Shown one piece after another: positions 10,082-18,320 of a stretch of DNA of 64,000 nucleotides (the stretch's first letter is position 1; each line of letters starts with the position of its first letter). The stretch is taken from contig DATIBR010000180.1 of NCBI GenBank assembly GCA_035457425.1, forward strand, positions 1 to 64,000, given 5' to 3'. The DNA comes from Terriglobales bacterium (GTDB taxonomy: Bacteria > Acidobacteriota > Terriglobia > Terriglobales > Acidobacteriaceae). The notes beneath the pieces are model-generated. The model worked only from the letters and a program-made list of their open reading frames with translations, was not told the DNA's origin and searched no databases. The position numbers were made by a program, and so were the translations under genes.

Positions 10082-11572
10082 TTAGGCTTTGGCGGCGGAG
10101 GACGCCGCCTTGGCGGTCGCGACGCGAGCCAGCAAGAGGCGGATGAGCTCGAGCTCGGTGGAGCCGTCATGGGGGTAGTGGACGGTGGCGGAAGCGGACG
10201 AGACCTGGCGCGTGGCCTGGCCGTCGCGATACTGGATGGCAGCGATGGCGGCTTCGACCTTGGCGATGACGGCGAGGGCGCGATCCTTCTCGGTCTCGGG
10301 CATCACAAGAGCGAAGCGGTCGCCGGCGTACCGGCAGAGGGTATCGATGCTTCGCACCTGCCCCTTGATGGCCTGCGCGGCCTGGCGCAGCACGTTGTCA
10401 CCTTCGTCGAATCCGAGCGCGGCATTGACCTGGCGAAAGTCGCGCAGATCGAGCATCGCCAGGGCGAAGCCCTTGCCGTAGCGCTTGGCGCGCGTGACCT
10501 CCTGCGCCACCACGGTGTGGAAGTAGCGCTGGTTGAACACGCCAGTCAATGAATCGGTGGAGGTGACGCGGCGAAGCTCCTCTGCGAGTTGCACGTTCTT
10601 GATGGCGGTGGCACAGACGTCTGCCGCAGCCTGGGCGATGGCACGATCGTCGGCGGTGAAGAACTGGGCCCGCTCGTGGGTGATGAGGATGACGCCCAGG
10701 GTCTCGCCGAAGCTCACCAGGGGGATGCACAGTTCCGACTTCGCGCCGGGGATGGATACGGGCCAATCTTCTCGCGCGGGCGTCGCGGAGTGAATGACGT
10801 TGCTGCGGGCGGAGAGGGCCTGGCCGATGATGCCGCCGCGCTCGGAAGCGGAAAAGTCGAGTTCGTCGTGCTCCTGTGAGCCGGCGCGCGCGCGCAAGCC
10901 GAGCTTGCCATCGTGTTCGCGGACCAGGATGCAGACATCGGTACCCTCGAACGTGTCGTAGATCAGGTCGGACAGCGTGATGAGGAACTGATCGATCTCG
11001 TTGGCGGCGGTGGCGGAGCGCGCGATAAGGTTGATGAGCTCGATCTGCCGCATGCGGCGCCGCTCGGTGGAATAGAGGCGTGCATTTTCCAGCGCGACCG
11101 CGGCCTGACCGGCGAACAGAGCCAGCAGTCCGATCATGTCGTCGGTGAAGTAATCGAGCTTCTCGCTCTCGATGTCGAGGACCCCGATGATCTCTTCGCG
11201 GACGACGAGTGGCAGGGCGAGCTCGCTGCGGATGGCGACGTCGCCGGCGACGTAGCGCGGTTCCTTCGTCACGTCAGGCACGTAAAGCGGAATGCCGCTG
11301 TGCGCGACCCAGCCGGTCACGCCTTCCTTGCCGATGCGCAGGCGGCGCGTGGTGGAGTCGTCGGCGTCGTAACCGTTCTGGGCGCGGACGTAGAGGTGCG
11401 TGCCGCCGGGCTGCTCGACCATCAGGATGGCGCAGTTCTTGATGCCGAAGTAGTTGCGGACGATGAGGAGGATCTGGTGCAGGACGGTATCGACATCCAC
11501 GCTGGACAAGATCATCTCCGTCGCTTCCTGCAGGACGGCGATCTCGCGCACGCTGGGATGGACGTCGGTCAA
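10082..11572 (-). CDS. Tandem GAF protein with degenerate GGDEF domain
   Basis: This 496-residue cytoplasmic protein has two GAF sensory domains (about 15-165 and 180-330) and a C-terminal diguanylate-cyclase-like domain (from TDSLTGVFNQRYF, about 342). The signature GGDEF reads AGDRF (416-420), so the catalytic acidic residue is Arg and cyclase activity is unlikely. RSID at 407-410, five residues before it, matches the RxxD inhibitory site that binds c-di-GMP. The protein may therefore be a c-di-GMP receptor rather than an enzyme. It is divergent from the CBS gene; a TATAAT lies at 11602-11607 on its strand. Confidence 0.88.
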   Translation of the reverse strand: MTDVHPSVREIAVLQEATEMILSSVDVDTVLHQILLIVRNYFGIKNCAILMVEQPGGTHLYVRAQNGYDADDSTTRRLRIGKEGVTGWVAHSGIPLYVPDVTKEPRYVAGDVAIRSELALPLVVREEIIGVLDIESEKLDYFTDDMIGLLALFAGQAAVALENARLYSTERRRMRQIELINLIARSATAANEIDQFLITLSDLIYDTFEGTDVCILVREHDGKLGLRARAGSQEHDELDFSASERGGIIGQALSARSNVIHSATPAREDWPVSIPGAKSELCIPLVSFGETLGVILITHERAQFFTADDRAIAQAAADVCATAIKNVQLAEELRRVTSTDSLTGVFNQRYFHTVVAQEVTRAKRYGKGFALAMLDLRDFRQVNAALGFDEGDNVLRQAAQAIKGQVRSIDTLCRYAGDRFALVMPETEKDRALAVIAKVEAAIAAIQYRDGQATRQVSSASATVHYPHDGSTELELIRLLLARVATAKAASSAAKA

Positions 11573-11601
11573 GGGAACCTCTGGGGAGTGGGAGTGGGCA
11601 C

Positions 11602-11607
11602 ATTATA
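11602..11607 (-). promoter_or_regulatory. -10 element for the GAF/GGDEF-like gene
   Basis: The minus strand reads TATAAT here, about 30 bases before the ATG at 11572. I see no good -35. Confidence 0.4.
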
Positions 11608-11717
11608 CGATTTTTGCCAGCGAGAGGAGCCGGAAGTCGGCGCGGCGCGCAGAAATATTCGGGGGTACGGGAAAGCTTTGCTACAATCTGCCGCACTCCA
11701 GGAGCTTGAGGGGACCC

Positions 11718-12161
11718 ATGTACGTGCGAGATTACATGACGAGTAGTGTCACGACTCTGACCGACGACTCGCGTCTGATCGACGCGGCGCTGCTGATCCG
11801 ACGGACCGGCAAGCGGCACGTGCCGATCGTGGATGGCGAAGGGAAGGTCGTCGGAATCATCAGCGATCGCGACGTCGCTCGCATGGCGCCCTCCATCCTG
11901 GGCCAGATGTCGCCCGAGGAATACAACAGCATCTTCGAGGCGACGCCCATCACCGTGGCCATGACGAAGAACCCGCTGACCATCGGTCCGGACGAGCCCA
12001 TCCAGAATGCGGTCGCGATGCTCTACAGCAAGAAGATCGGGGCGCTGATCGTGGTGAAGGGCGGGAAGCTCGAAGGGATCCTGACGGTCAACGACATGCT
12101 AGGACTGCTGAACGAGCTGCTGGCGGACAAAGGAAATGCCGCCGGCGCAGCTCTCGACTAG
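11718..12161 (+). CDS. CBS-domain-pair protein
   Basis: This 147-residue protein consists almost entirely of two CBS domains (about 7-60 and 75-140), with typical HVPIVDGEGKVVGIISDRDV and ALIVVKGGKLEGILTVNDML segments. Such pairs bind adenine nucleotides and sense energy charge or other ligands. A GAGGGG ribosome-binding site precedes the ATG at 11718; the longer open frame from 11454 overlaps the divergent gene and is rejected. A possible -10 (TACAAT) is at 11682. The partner is unknown. Confidence 0.9.
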   Translation: MYVRDYMTSSVTTLTDDSRLIDAALLIRRTGKRHVPIVDGEGKVVGIISDRDVARMAPSILGQMSPEEYNSIFEATPITVAMTKNPLTIGPDEPIQNAVAMLYSKKIGALIVVKGGKLEGILTVNDMLGLLNELLADKGNAAGAALD

Positions 12162-12190
12162 CGCCCGGCGGCCTCCAGAAGATCCTTCGG

Positions 12191-12430
12191 TCACTTCCCG
12201 GCGTACGACTCCGCGGTGGCGGCGAGCGCCCGTTCGGTCCGGCCCTCGCCTTCCATCACTCGCATCTCCTGCCAGTCGTAGGGGAACTCCCTGCCGCAGT
12301 CGAGGCACACGACGTAGGTGCCGGTGAGCGCGGCTGCGCCCGCGCGGCGCTGACCTTTCCTGGCGGTGATGGGAAAGCTGTAATTCTTGTGCCAGCAGCC
12401 GAAAAACATGTCGACCAGACTCGCGATCAT
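12191..12430 (-). CDS. Small Cys-containing protein of unknown function
   Basis: A 79-residue protein with GCWHKNYSFP near the N-terminus and VVCLDCGREFPYDWQEM in the middle. The CLDC pair plus the earlier Cys/His could bind zinc. The ATG at 12430 has AAGGGG five to six bases upstream, so it is preferred to the ATG at 12454. It resembles small zinc-ribbon-like proteins often seen in Acidobacteriota, but I cannot assign a role. Confidence 0.65.
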   Translation of the reverse strand: MIASLVDMFFGCWHKNYSFPITARKGQRRAGAAALTGTYVVCLDCGREFPYDWQEMRVMEGEGRTERALAATAESYAGK

Positions 12431-12590
12431 CTCAACCCCTTGGTTGGGCCGCATGGTCCCAATGGAATCTGCCTGTCGAGCAGGAGCTACTCTGCCCAGC
12501 TACTTAGATTCAGGATGGCGGAAAAAGGGTTTCCAGGGGGTGAGGGACCGGGAGGAGGGAGCTGCCGCATCGGCGGTGCAGCTCGACGGC

Positions 12591-12860
12591 TTACTTGCGC
12601 TTTTCGTCCGAACTGCCGGAACCGGGCTTGGTAGCGCGGCACTTGTTGGCGATGGCGGAGTGGAGGCGTGTTCGCAGTTCGTCGGGGAGCTCGTAGATCT
12701 TCTCTTCGCGGTAGATCTGGATGGTCTTCTTGGTGGTATCGCAAACCACGAAGCAGTCGTGGCACCAGACCAGGTGGTCTTCCAACTCAGCGCGAGTGCG
12801 CGCGTCCAGCGCGTCGTCCAGGTAATCGGTCAATTCTTTCAGGAACTCAGCGCACGTCAC
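12591..12860 (-). CDS. Anti-sigma factor, zf-HC2 type
   Basis: An 89-residue soluble anti-sigma factor. Its N-terminal zinc-finger has the H-x3-C-x2-C pattern (LEDHLVWCHDC) preceded by MTCAEFLKELTDYLDD, the typical anti-sigma domain. The C-terminus is a charged tail without membrane helix. Its ATG overlaps the last four bases of the upstream sigma-factor gene, so the pair is translationally coupled. It should hold that sigma factor inactive until a signal (often redox at the Zn-Cys site) releases it. Confidence 0.85.
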   Translation of the reverse strand: MTCAEFLKELTDYLDDALDARTRAELEDHLVWCHDCFVVCDTTKKTIQIYREEKIYELPDELRTRLHSAIANKCRATKPGSGSSDEKRK

Positions 12861-13489
12861 CGTTGGTTGCCATCCTTGTTCTTCGGAGTCTTGAAGTACT
12901 TCGTCAGTCTCTCCCGGAGCTGCAGACGGGCCCGCAGCAGCCGAGATTTTACCGCGGGAACGCTCAGGTCCAGCGCCTCAGCCGTTTCCTCGGTCGATAA
13001 ACCTTCCACGTCGCGCAGCACGAACACGGTCCGGAAGCTCGGAGGGAGGCCCTGGATGGTCTTGCTCAGGATCTCCCGCAGCTCCTCCTGCTTGAACTGC
13101 TGCTCGGGGTTGGGGGCCCAGTCCGCGATCTCGCGCGGGATGGTGTCCTCTTCCGTCTCGATATCCTGGTCCATCGATACGGTCTTATCCGAGCGGCGGC
13201 GGCGCAGCTTCATGAGCGCCTCATTCACCGCAATGCGTACCAGCCAGGTATAGAACTTCGACTGCTCCTGGAAGCGGTCGAGGTTCTGGTACGCCTTCAG
13301 GAAGGCTTCCTGCACCACATCTTCCGCGTCTTCGGTGTTGTGCGTGATGTGGTTGGCAATGCGGAAGACGTTGCGGTCATAACGCCGCACGAGCTCCTCG
13401 AAGGCCGCGACGTCGCCCAGCTTCGCAGCACGGACGAGCGCCATTTCATCGGCGTTCGCGCCTACCTGATTGGATTGGATGAGCGCCAT
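12857..13489 (-). CDS. ECF-type RNA polymerase sigma factor
   Basis: This 210-residue sigma-70-family protein has region 2 (YDRNVFRIANHITHNTED, then AEDVVQEAFLKAYQNLDRF), an acidic linker, and region 4 (LPPSFRTVFVLRDVEGLS, then a helix-turn-helix ending VKSRLLRARLQLRERL). The TTG at 13507 extends the frame, but the ATG at 13489 (MALIQSNQ) matches family N-termini. It is coupled to the zf-HC2 anti-sigma gene. The CuA-type lipoprotein gene starts divergently 88 bases away and is a possible target. Confidence 0.9.
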   Translation of the reverse strand: MALIQSNQVGANADEMALVRAAKLGDVAAFEELVRRYDRNVFRIANHITHNTEDAEDVVQEAFLKAYQNLDRFQEQSKFYTWLVRIAVNEALMKLRRRRSDKTVSMDQDIETEEDTIPREIADWAPNPEQQFKQEELREILSKTIQGLPPSFRTVFVLRDVEGLSTEETAEALDLSVPAVKSRLLRARLQLRERLTKYFKTPKNKDGNQR

Positions 13490-13576
13490 GCCAGCCGGAT
13501 GCAACAATTGTGCCAGTCGTGAATCTAGTATTCTAGCGGGTAATCCAAAAACTGTCTGCGAGGGAATGCTGGACGC

Positions 13577-13915
13577 ATGAAGCGCGCCGCCGCCGTACTG
13601 CTCCCCCTAGTCGTGCTCCTGGCCGCCTGTAGCAAGGAACCCGACGTGAAGATCGACGTCGTCATGAAGAAGTACACCATCACGCCGGCGGAGATCCGCG
13701 TGAAGAAGGGGCAGCGGGTGCAACTGACGGTCTCGACCGCCGACGTGCAGCACGGCTTTGCCGTGCCGGACCTGGGGATCAAGGAACCGGTCCAGAAAGG
13801 AAAGCCCGCCGTCATCGTCTTCGAGGCCCGCCGGGCGGGGACCTACCCGGTAACGTGCAGCATCATCTGCGGCGCCGGCCACGAAGACATGCAGGCAAAG
13901 ATCATTGTGGAATAG
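13577..13915 (+). CDS. Lipoprotein with CoxII-like CuA cupredoxin domain
   Basis: A 112-residue lipoprotein: the signal ends at lipobox LLAAC with Cys18. The mature part is one cupredoxin domain with the full binuclear CuA ligand set. His59 lies in DVQHGFAVPDLGIK, and Cys94, Cys98, His102 and Met105 lie in CSIICGAGHEDM. The same spacing occurs in cytochrome oxidase subunit II (compare the gene at 38437). Without membrane anchor helices it could be a soluble-type electron carrier or a copper donor for oxidase assembly. It is divergent from the sigma-factor gene. Confidence 0.85.
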   Translation: MKRAAAVLLPLVVLLAACSKEPDVKIDVVMKKYTITPAEIRVKKGQRVQLTVSTADVQHGFAVPDLGIKEPVQKGKPAVIVFEARRAGTYPVTCSIICGAGHEDMQAKIIVE

Positions 13916-13921
13916 CGGGGT

Positions 13922-13949
13922 TTGACAGCCTGCGAATCCACCATATAAT
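13922..13949 (+). promoter_or_regulatory. Strong sigma-70 promoter upstream of the GAF gene at 13992
   Basis: Perfect TTGACA (13922-13927) and TATAAT (13944-13949) are separated by 16 bases. They lie just after the cupredoxin stop codon, with about 42 bases to the next ATG. Confidence 0.75.
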
Positions 13950-13991
13950 CGCCCACGGACGCGGCCTCCCGGCGCGTTCCCAAACCGACAA

Positions 13992-15032
13992 ATGGCCGGA
14001 TCCAAGGAAATCCATCAGATCATCGAGAGCGCCGTCAACGAGGTGTTTGACGCGCAGGTCGCGAAGCTGCGGACGAAGGTCATCGAGAAAGTGCTATCCG
14101 ACCTGGAGCCGGTGCTGAGCGGTCCGCCCACCGGAACGCCGACCGACCAATTGAACTCCGCGGTGGCGTCGCTGCACGACAGCACCGCCCAGACGGAGAT
14201 CCTGGGGGCGTTGCTGGATGGCGCCGCCAAGTTCGCCGGGCGGGTCGCGCTGTTCGTGATTCGTGGCGGGGAAGCGAAGGGGTGGCAGGCGCGCGGATTC
14301 GCCGACGATGGCGCGATCAAGAGCGTGACACTGGGTACCGGCGGGGGATTGATCGGGCGGGCGAACGATGACCGCATGCCGGTCGCGGCCGCGGCGGGAG
14401 AGTTCGATACGCAGTTCAATCAGGATTTTGGCAACCCGGTCGACGGCAACGCGCTGGTGCTGCCGCTGGTCGTGCGCGACAAGGTCGCGGCGTTCATCTA
14501 TGCCGATGCCGGCATGGAAGAGCATTCCAAGATCGATACTTCGGCACTCACGCTCCTGGTGCGCGACGCCGGGCTCTGGCTCGAGCTGCTCACGCTGCGG
14601 AAGAGCGGCGCCGCTCCCGCCGCGGCCCCGGAACCGGAGGCGCACGCGCCGGAGCAGGTCGAGGCTCCTCCTCCGCCGGCTCCCCCGCCGCCGGCGCAGA
14701 AGGCCAAGGCGGCCGTCGCAGCGGCGCCGGCTCCGGCGGAAGAAAAAGCACAGATCGCGCCCGGGGACGAGGAGATACACAAGAAGGCGAAGCGTTTCGC
14801 CAAGCTGCTGGTCGACGAGATCAAGCTATACAACCAGGCGAAAGTGCAGGAGGGCCGCCAGAATCGCGACCTGTACGAGCGCCTGAGAGAAGACATCGAC
14901 AAGAGCCGCGCGACTTATGAGAAGCGTTATGGCTCGACGCCGGCGGCGAGCGGCGACTACTTCATGGCGGAAGTGGTCCGGATCCTGGCCGACAACGACC
15001 GAACGCTGATGGGTGAAAGTTTTCCGCAGTAG
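13992..15032 (+). CDS. GAF-like protein with Pro/Ala linker and C-terminal helical domain
   Basis: A 346-residue cytoplasmic protein. Residues 1-40 are helical; about 45-200 form a GAF-like domain (LHDSTAQTEILGALLDGAAKF... ALVLPLVVRDKVAAFIYAD). About 205-255 is a low-complexity Ala/Pro linker. About 260-346 is a charged helical domain (HKKAKRFAKLLVDEIKLYN... LYERLREDIDKSRATYEKRY) that recurs in regulatory proteins of Acidobacteriota and deltaproteobacteria. A signalling role is likely but no output is identifiable. The lytic transglycosylase gene starts five bases after its stop, so the two are probably one operon. Confidence 0.75.
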   Translation: MAGSKEIHQIIESAVNEVFDAQVAKLRTKVIEKVLSDLEPVLSGPPTGTPTDQLNSAVASLHDSTAQTEILGALLDGAAKFAGRVALFVIRGGEAKGWQARGFADDGAIKSVTLGTGGGLIGRANDDRMPVAAAAGEFDTQFNQDFGNPVDGNALVLPLVVRDKVAAFIYADAGMEEHSKIDTSALTLLVRDAGLWLELLTLRKSGAAPAAAPEPEAHAPEQVEAPPPPAPPPPAQKAKAAVAAAPAPAEEKAQIAPGDEEIHKKAKRFAKLLVDEIKLYNQAKVQEGRQNRDLYERLREDIDKSRATYEKRYGSTPAASGDYFMAEVVRILADNDRTLMGESFPQ

Positions 15033-15037
15033 GGAAC

Positions 15038-17317
15038 GTGCGCATTCGTCTGGTCTCCGTCTTCGTGCTCCTGCTGGTGAGCGTGGCCGCGCTCAGCCAG
15101 ACCCCTTCGCACACCAAGAAGAAGTCGCGCAAGACGGCTGTCTCCCCCGGTAAAAAGAAGAGCGCGCAGAAGCCGGCGGCGCGCCGCGAACAGCGCGCCA
15201 CGCGGCTGCAACAGACTTTCGTCGCCTCGAGCGACCTGAAGCCGATGGCGGCGCAGCTGCTCGACTCACATTCCCCGGCGGCGTACGCGGGGGTGGAGAG
15301 CTACGCGCGCAAGCACGATGGGGAAGACGCCGGCGCGCTGGCCTGGCTGGTGCTGGGCTATGCGTACCTCACCGACAACCAGCCGCAGAGCGCGGTCCCG
15401 GCGCTGGTGCGCGCGCAGAGGCCAGCGGGCGACCTGAGCGACTATGCCGACTTTCTGTTAGCGCAGGCGCAGCAGGCGACCGGCGACCAGGAAGCCGCCG
15501 CGCGAACGCTGCGCTCCTTCGCGCAGAAATACCCGAACTCGCTGTTGCTCACCGACGCCGCCATCGTGCAAGCGAACGCGCTGCTCGCGCTGGGGAATGG
15601 GTCGCACGCGGCCGCGGTCCTGGAGTCGCGCCGGAGTCCAGCGCAGGCGGACCTGGAGATCGCGCTGGGCAAAGCCTACCTGAAGGCGGGGAATACCGCC
15701 AAAGCGGCGGAAGCGTTCCGCGTGGTGTACTTCACAATGCCGATGAGCGAGCAAGCGGCGGAGGCGTCGGCACAGCTCGAACTGATGGCTGGGGGCCTGC
15801 CGGGCGCCGCGTACGAGCAGAAGCGACGCCGCGCAGAACTGCTCTACCAGGGGCGGCGCTATGCGGCGTCGGCCGGGGAATTCCGCGCTCTGGTCGATCG
15901 AGCGCCCTCGAGCGACCTGCGGGCGCTGCAGGTGGCCTACGGCACCGCCCTTTACAAGGCCGGCAGGTACAAGGACGCGCGGCTGGTGCTCGAGCAGATC
16001 GGCGATGCGAACGACGAGATCAACGCGCAGCGGCTGTTCTATCTCTCGGAGATGTCGAAAGAGGACAGCAGGCGGTGGCTGGCGTTGCTGAACCAACTGC
16101 GCGACACACAGCCCGCGAGCCCGTGGTTGAGCGAGCTGCTGCTGGCCGCGGGCAATCGCGCATTGCTGAAGAAGGACTACAAGACCGCGCTCTCGTTCTA
16201 TAACGAGACGTGGCTGCGCAATCCCGCGGGCAAGTACGCGTCGTACACGCACTGGAAGGCGGCGTGGCTGAGCTTCCGGCTGAACAAACGGGCGGAGGCC
16301 AAGAAGCTGTTTGAAGAGCAGATCACGCAGTACTCGGATGGGACGGAGGTAGCGTCGGCCCTGTACTGGCGCGCGCGGATGGCCGAGGAAGATGGTGAGC
16401 CAGGGCGCGCGAAGGCGTACTACCAGAGGCTCGCGGAGCGTTATCGGCTTTTCTACTACGGCGCTCTCGGCACCGAGCGACTGCGGACGCTGGCCTACGA
16501 CGGCCCGCCCGTCCGGGATGCGGTTCTGACGCGGGTCCAAGCGGTCAAGGTGCCGACGTTCCTGCGCACGCCGCCGGCGGACAACGTGCGCGTGCAGAAG
16601 GCGATGGTGCTGGAGAACGGCGCGCTCTACGACTTCGCCATCCGGGAGCTGCAGGCGGCGGGCAACGACCCGGTCACGACTTACTGGGCGCAAGGGCGGA
16701 TCGCCCGCATCTACCAAGCGCAAGGGCGCAACTACCGGGCGCTGCAGGTGATGAAGCGCGCCGTGCCGCAGTACTACTCGTACGACCTCGCGCAGATGCC
16801 GCGGGCGTACTGGGAGGTCCTGTTCCCGCGACTTTACTGGAACGACCTGGAGAAGTACTCGACCGAGAACAATCTGGACCCGTATCTGGTGGCCGCATTG
16901 ATCCGGCAGGAATCGGAGTTCAACCCCTCGGCCGTATCGCGGGCGAATGCGGTGGGCCTGATGCAGCTGCTGCCGAGCGTCGGCAAGAAAGTGGCAAAAC
17001 ACCTGAAACTGCGGGGCTTCAGCACCTCGCAGCTCACTGTGCCGGAGGTCAATCTGCAGCTCGGCTCCAATTTCTTCCGCCAGATGCTCGACGAGCACGA
17101 TGGCCAGGTGGAATACGCGCTGGCGGCGTACAACGCAGGTGGCGACCGGGTGGAAGACTGGCGCGGAGAGACCTACCGCGACATCGCGGAGTTCGTGGAG
17201 TCCATTCCGTTCACCGAGACGCGGGAATACGTGCAGGCCATCCACCGCAATGCGGTCATCTACCGCCGGCTGTACGCGGTCACGCCGACCGAGACGGCGC
17301 GCACGAGCGCGCCGTAG
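15038..17317 (+). CDS. TPR-containing lytic murein transglycosylase (Slt70-like)
   Basis: This 759-residue periplasmic enzyme has a signal peptide (1-21) and a basic segment. A long superhelix of TPR-like repeats fills about 60-560. The C-terminal SLT catalytic domain begins near NLDPYLVAALIRQESEFNPSA, whose Glu is the catalytic acid. GLMQLLPSVGKKVA and AYNAGGDRVEDW are the other family motifs. It cleaves peptidoglycan glycan chains to 1,6-anhydro-muropeptides. The start is GTG at 15038, just after a TAGGGA sequence. Length and order match Slt70 rather than small MltE-type enzymes. Confidence 0.92.
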   Translation: MRIRLVSVFVLLLVSVAALSQTPSHTKKKSRKTAVSPGKKKSAQKPAARREQRATRLQQTFVASSDLKPMAAQLLDSHSPAAYAGVESYARKHDGEDAGALAWLVLGYAYLTDNQPQSAVPALVRAQRPAGDLSDYADFLLAQAQQATGDQEAAARTLRSFAQKYPNSLLLTDAAIVQANALLALGNGSHAAAVLESRRSPAQADLEIALGKAYLKAGNTAKAAEAFRVVYFTMPMSEQAAEASAQLELMAGGLPGAAYEQKRRRAELLYQGRRYAASAGEFRALVDRAPSSDLRALQVAYGTALYKAGRYKDARLVLEQIGDANDEINAQRLFYLSEMSKEDSRRWLALLNQLRDTQPASPWLSELLLAAGNRALLKKDYKTALSFYNETWLRNPAGKYASYTHWKAAWLSFRLNKRAEAKKLFEEQITQYSDGTEVASALYWRARMAEEDGEPGRAKAYYQRLAERYRLFYYGALGTERLRTLAYDGPPVRDAVLTRVQAVKVPTFLRTPPADNVRVQKAMVLENGALYDFAIRELQAAGNDPVTTYWAQGRIARIYQAQGRNYRALQVMKRAVPQYYSYDLAQMPRAYWEVLFPRLYWNDLEKYSTENNLDPYLVAALIRQESEFNPSAVSRANAVGLMQLLPSVGKKVAKHLKLRGFSTSQLTVPEVNLQLGSNFFRQMLDEHDGQVEYALAAYNAGGDRVEDWRGETYRDIAEFVESIPFTETREYVQAIHRNAVIYRRLYAVTPTETARTSAP

Positions 17318-17331
17318 TCGCGGGGCGGGCG

Positions 17332-17679
17332 TCAGTTCTCGTCCACTTCGATATCCAGCAGCTTGACCTCTTCGCCGCTGACCGCTTCGGTGTAGGCGTG
17401 TCCGCAATGCGGGCAGCCGAGGTCGCGGGCCGAGCCCTCGAAGCTGCGGTTGCATCCGTGGCACGTTCGCGTCACCGGCAGGAGCTTGACGAGCAGCTTG
17501 GCTCCATCGGCGACGGTGCCGCGGGCGGCATCGGCAAAGGTGTGGTCGAGCAACTCGAAATCGAAGTGGCGGCGGCCGCCGACGGCGATGCGCACGCGGC
17601 TCACGCGGTGGACGGCGTTCTGATAAGCGGCGCGGTCCACCGCTTCGAGGACATGGTTGGCGAGTTCGCGTTCGGTCAT
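17332..17679 (-). CDS. HypA-like nickel/zinc metallochaperone homologue
   Basis: A 115-residue protein with the size and layout of HypA/HybF: N-terminal helix (TERELANHVLEAVDRAA), a beta region, and a zinc loop with CHGC and CPHC pairs. Canonical HypA begins M-H-E and uses His2 to bind nickel; here the start is M-T-E, so nickel binding would be altered. The ATG at 17679 has CGAGG seven bases upstream; an ATG at 17766 would add a Pro-rich tail and is less likely. No hydrogenase or urease gene is in the window. It may be a divergent zinc-ribbon homologue. Confidence 0.7.
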   Translation of the reverse strand: MTERELANHVLEAVDRAAYQNAVHRVSRVRIAVGGRRHFDFELLDHTFADAARGTVADGAKLLVKLLPVTRTCHGCNRSFEGSARDLGCPHCGHAYTEAVSGEEVKLLDIEVDEN

Positions 17680-17807
17680 GGCGAACCTCGGAGGCAGCGC
17701 GGGGGCCGGAAGAGGAAGGGGAACGGAGTGGGAGCAGCCCCCGATGGCTGCTATGCGGCGGAGCATACCGCCGGAGCGAAGCGCAGGTCAATGTCTCTGG
17801 ATGGATG

Positions 17808-18320
17808 TTATAGCTGAGCCACGCGCTCGCCGGGCGCCTGCTTGAAGAGGATCTCGGCCACCAGCATGCACGCGCCGACGACGATCGCGCTGTCGGCAAC
17901 GTTGAAGGCAGGCCAGTGGTGTCCGTTGATGTAGAAGTCGAGGAAATCCACGACGTGGCCGAAGAGGACGCGATCCCAGAGATTGCCGACTGCGCCGCCG
18001 AGGATGAGGGCGAGCGCCATTCCGGTCATGCTGAGCGCGTGGCTATTGCGCCAGAGCAGGGCGGAGACGATCGTCAGGGCCACGAGCGAGAACAATACCA
18101 GCAGGGCGATCTTCCACTCCGAAGGCGATTCGGCAAAAAGGCCGAAAGCGGCGCCGCGGTTCTGCACGTGCGTCAGGCGAAAGAAACCTGGAATGACCGG
18201 GATGCTGTCGTGCAGCCCGATGCGTTCTTCCACTAGCCACTTGGTGATGCGATCGAGGACCAGGACGACGAGCGCAGCGGCAAAGTAGAAGCGTCGCATG
18301 GCATGTGGCCGCTTGGTCAT
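17808..18320 (-). CDS. lspA: Prolipoprotein signal peptidase
   Basis: This 170-residue inner-membrane aspartyl protease cleaves lipoprotein signal peptides after lipidation of the +1 Cys. Four membrane helices are evident. The catalytic Asp residues lie in GGAVGNLWDRV and in FNVADSAIVVG, both matching the family. VQNRGAAFG is the conserved N-R-G-A motif. Its ATG overlaps the last base of ileS; the ileS-lspA pairing is widespread in bacteria. Lipoproteins in this window (13577, 49775) are expected substrates. Confidence 0.96.
   Translation of the reverse strand: MTKRPHAMRRFYFAAALVVLVLDRITKWLVEERIGLHDSIPVIPGFFRLTHVQNRGAAFGLFAESPSEWKIALLVLFSLVALTIVSALLWRNSHALSMTGMALALILGGAVGNLWDRVLFGHVVDFLDFYINGHHWPAFNVADSAIVVGACMLVAEILFKQAPGERVAQL

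Noticed and set aside
15458-17899. An 813-codon minus-strand open frame over the lytic transglycosylase
   Set aside because: Antisense shadow; low-complexity Arg-rich translation, whereas the plus strand encodes clear TPR and SLT motifs.
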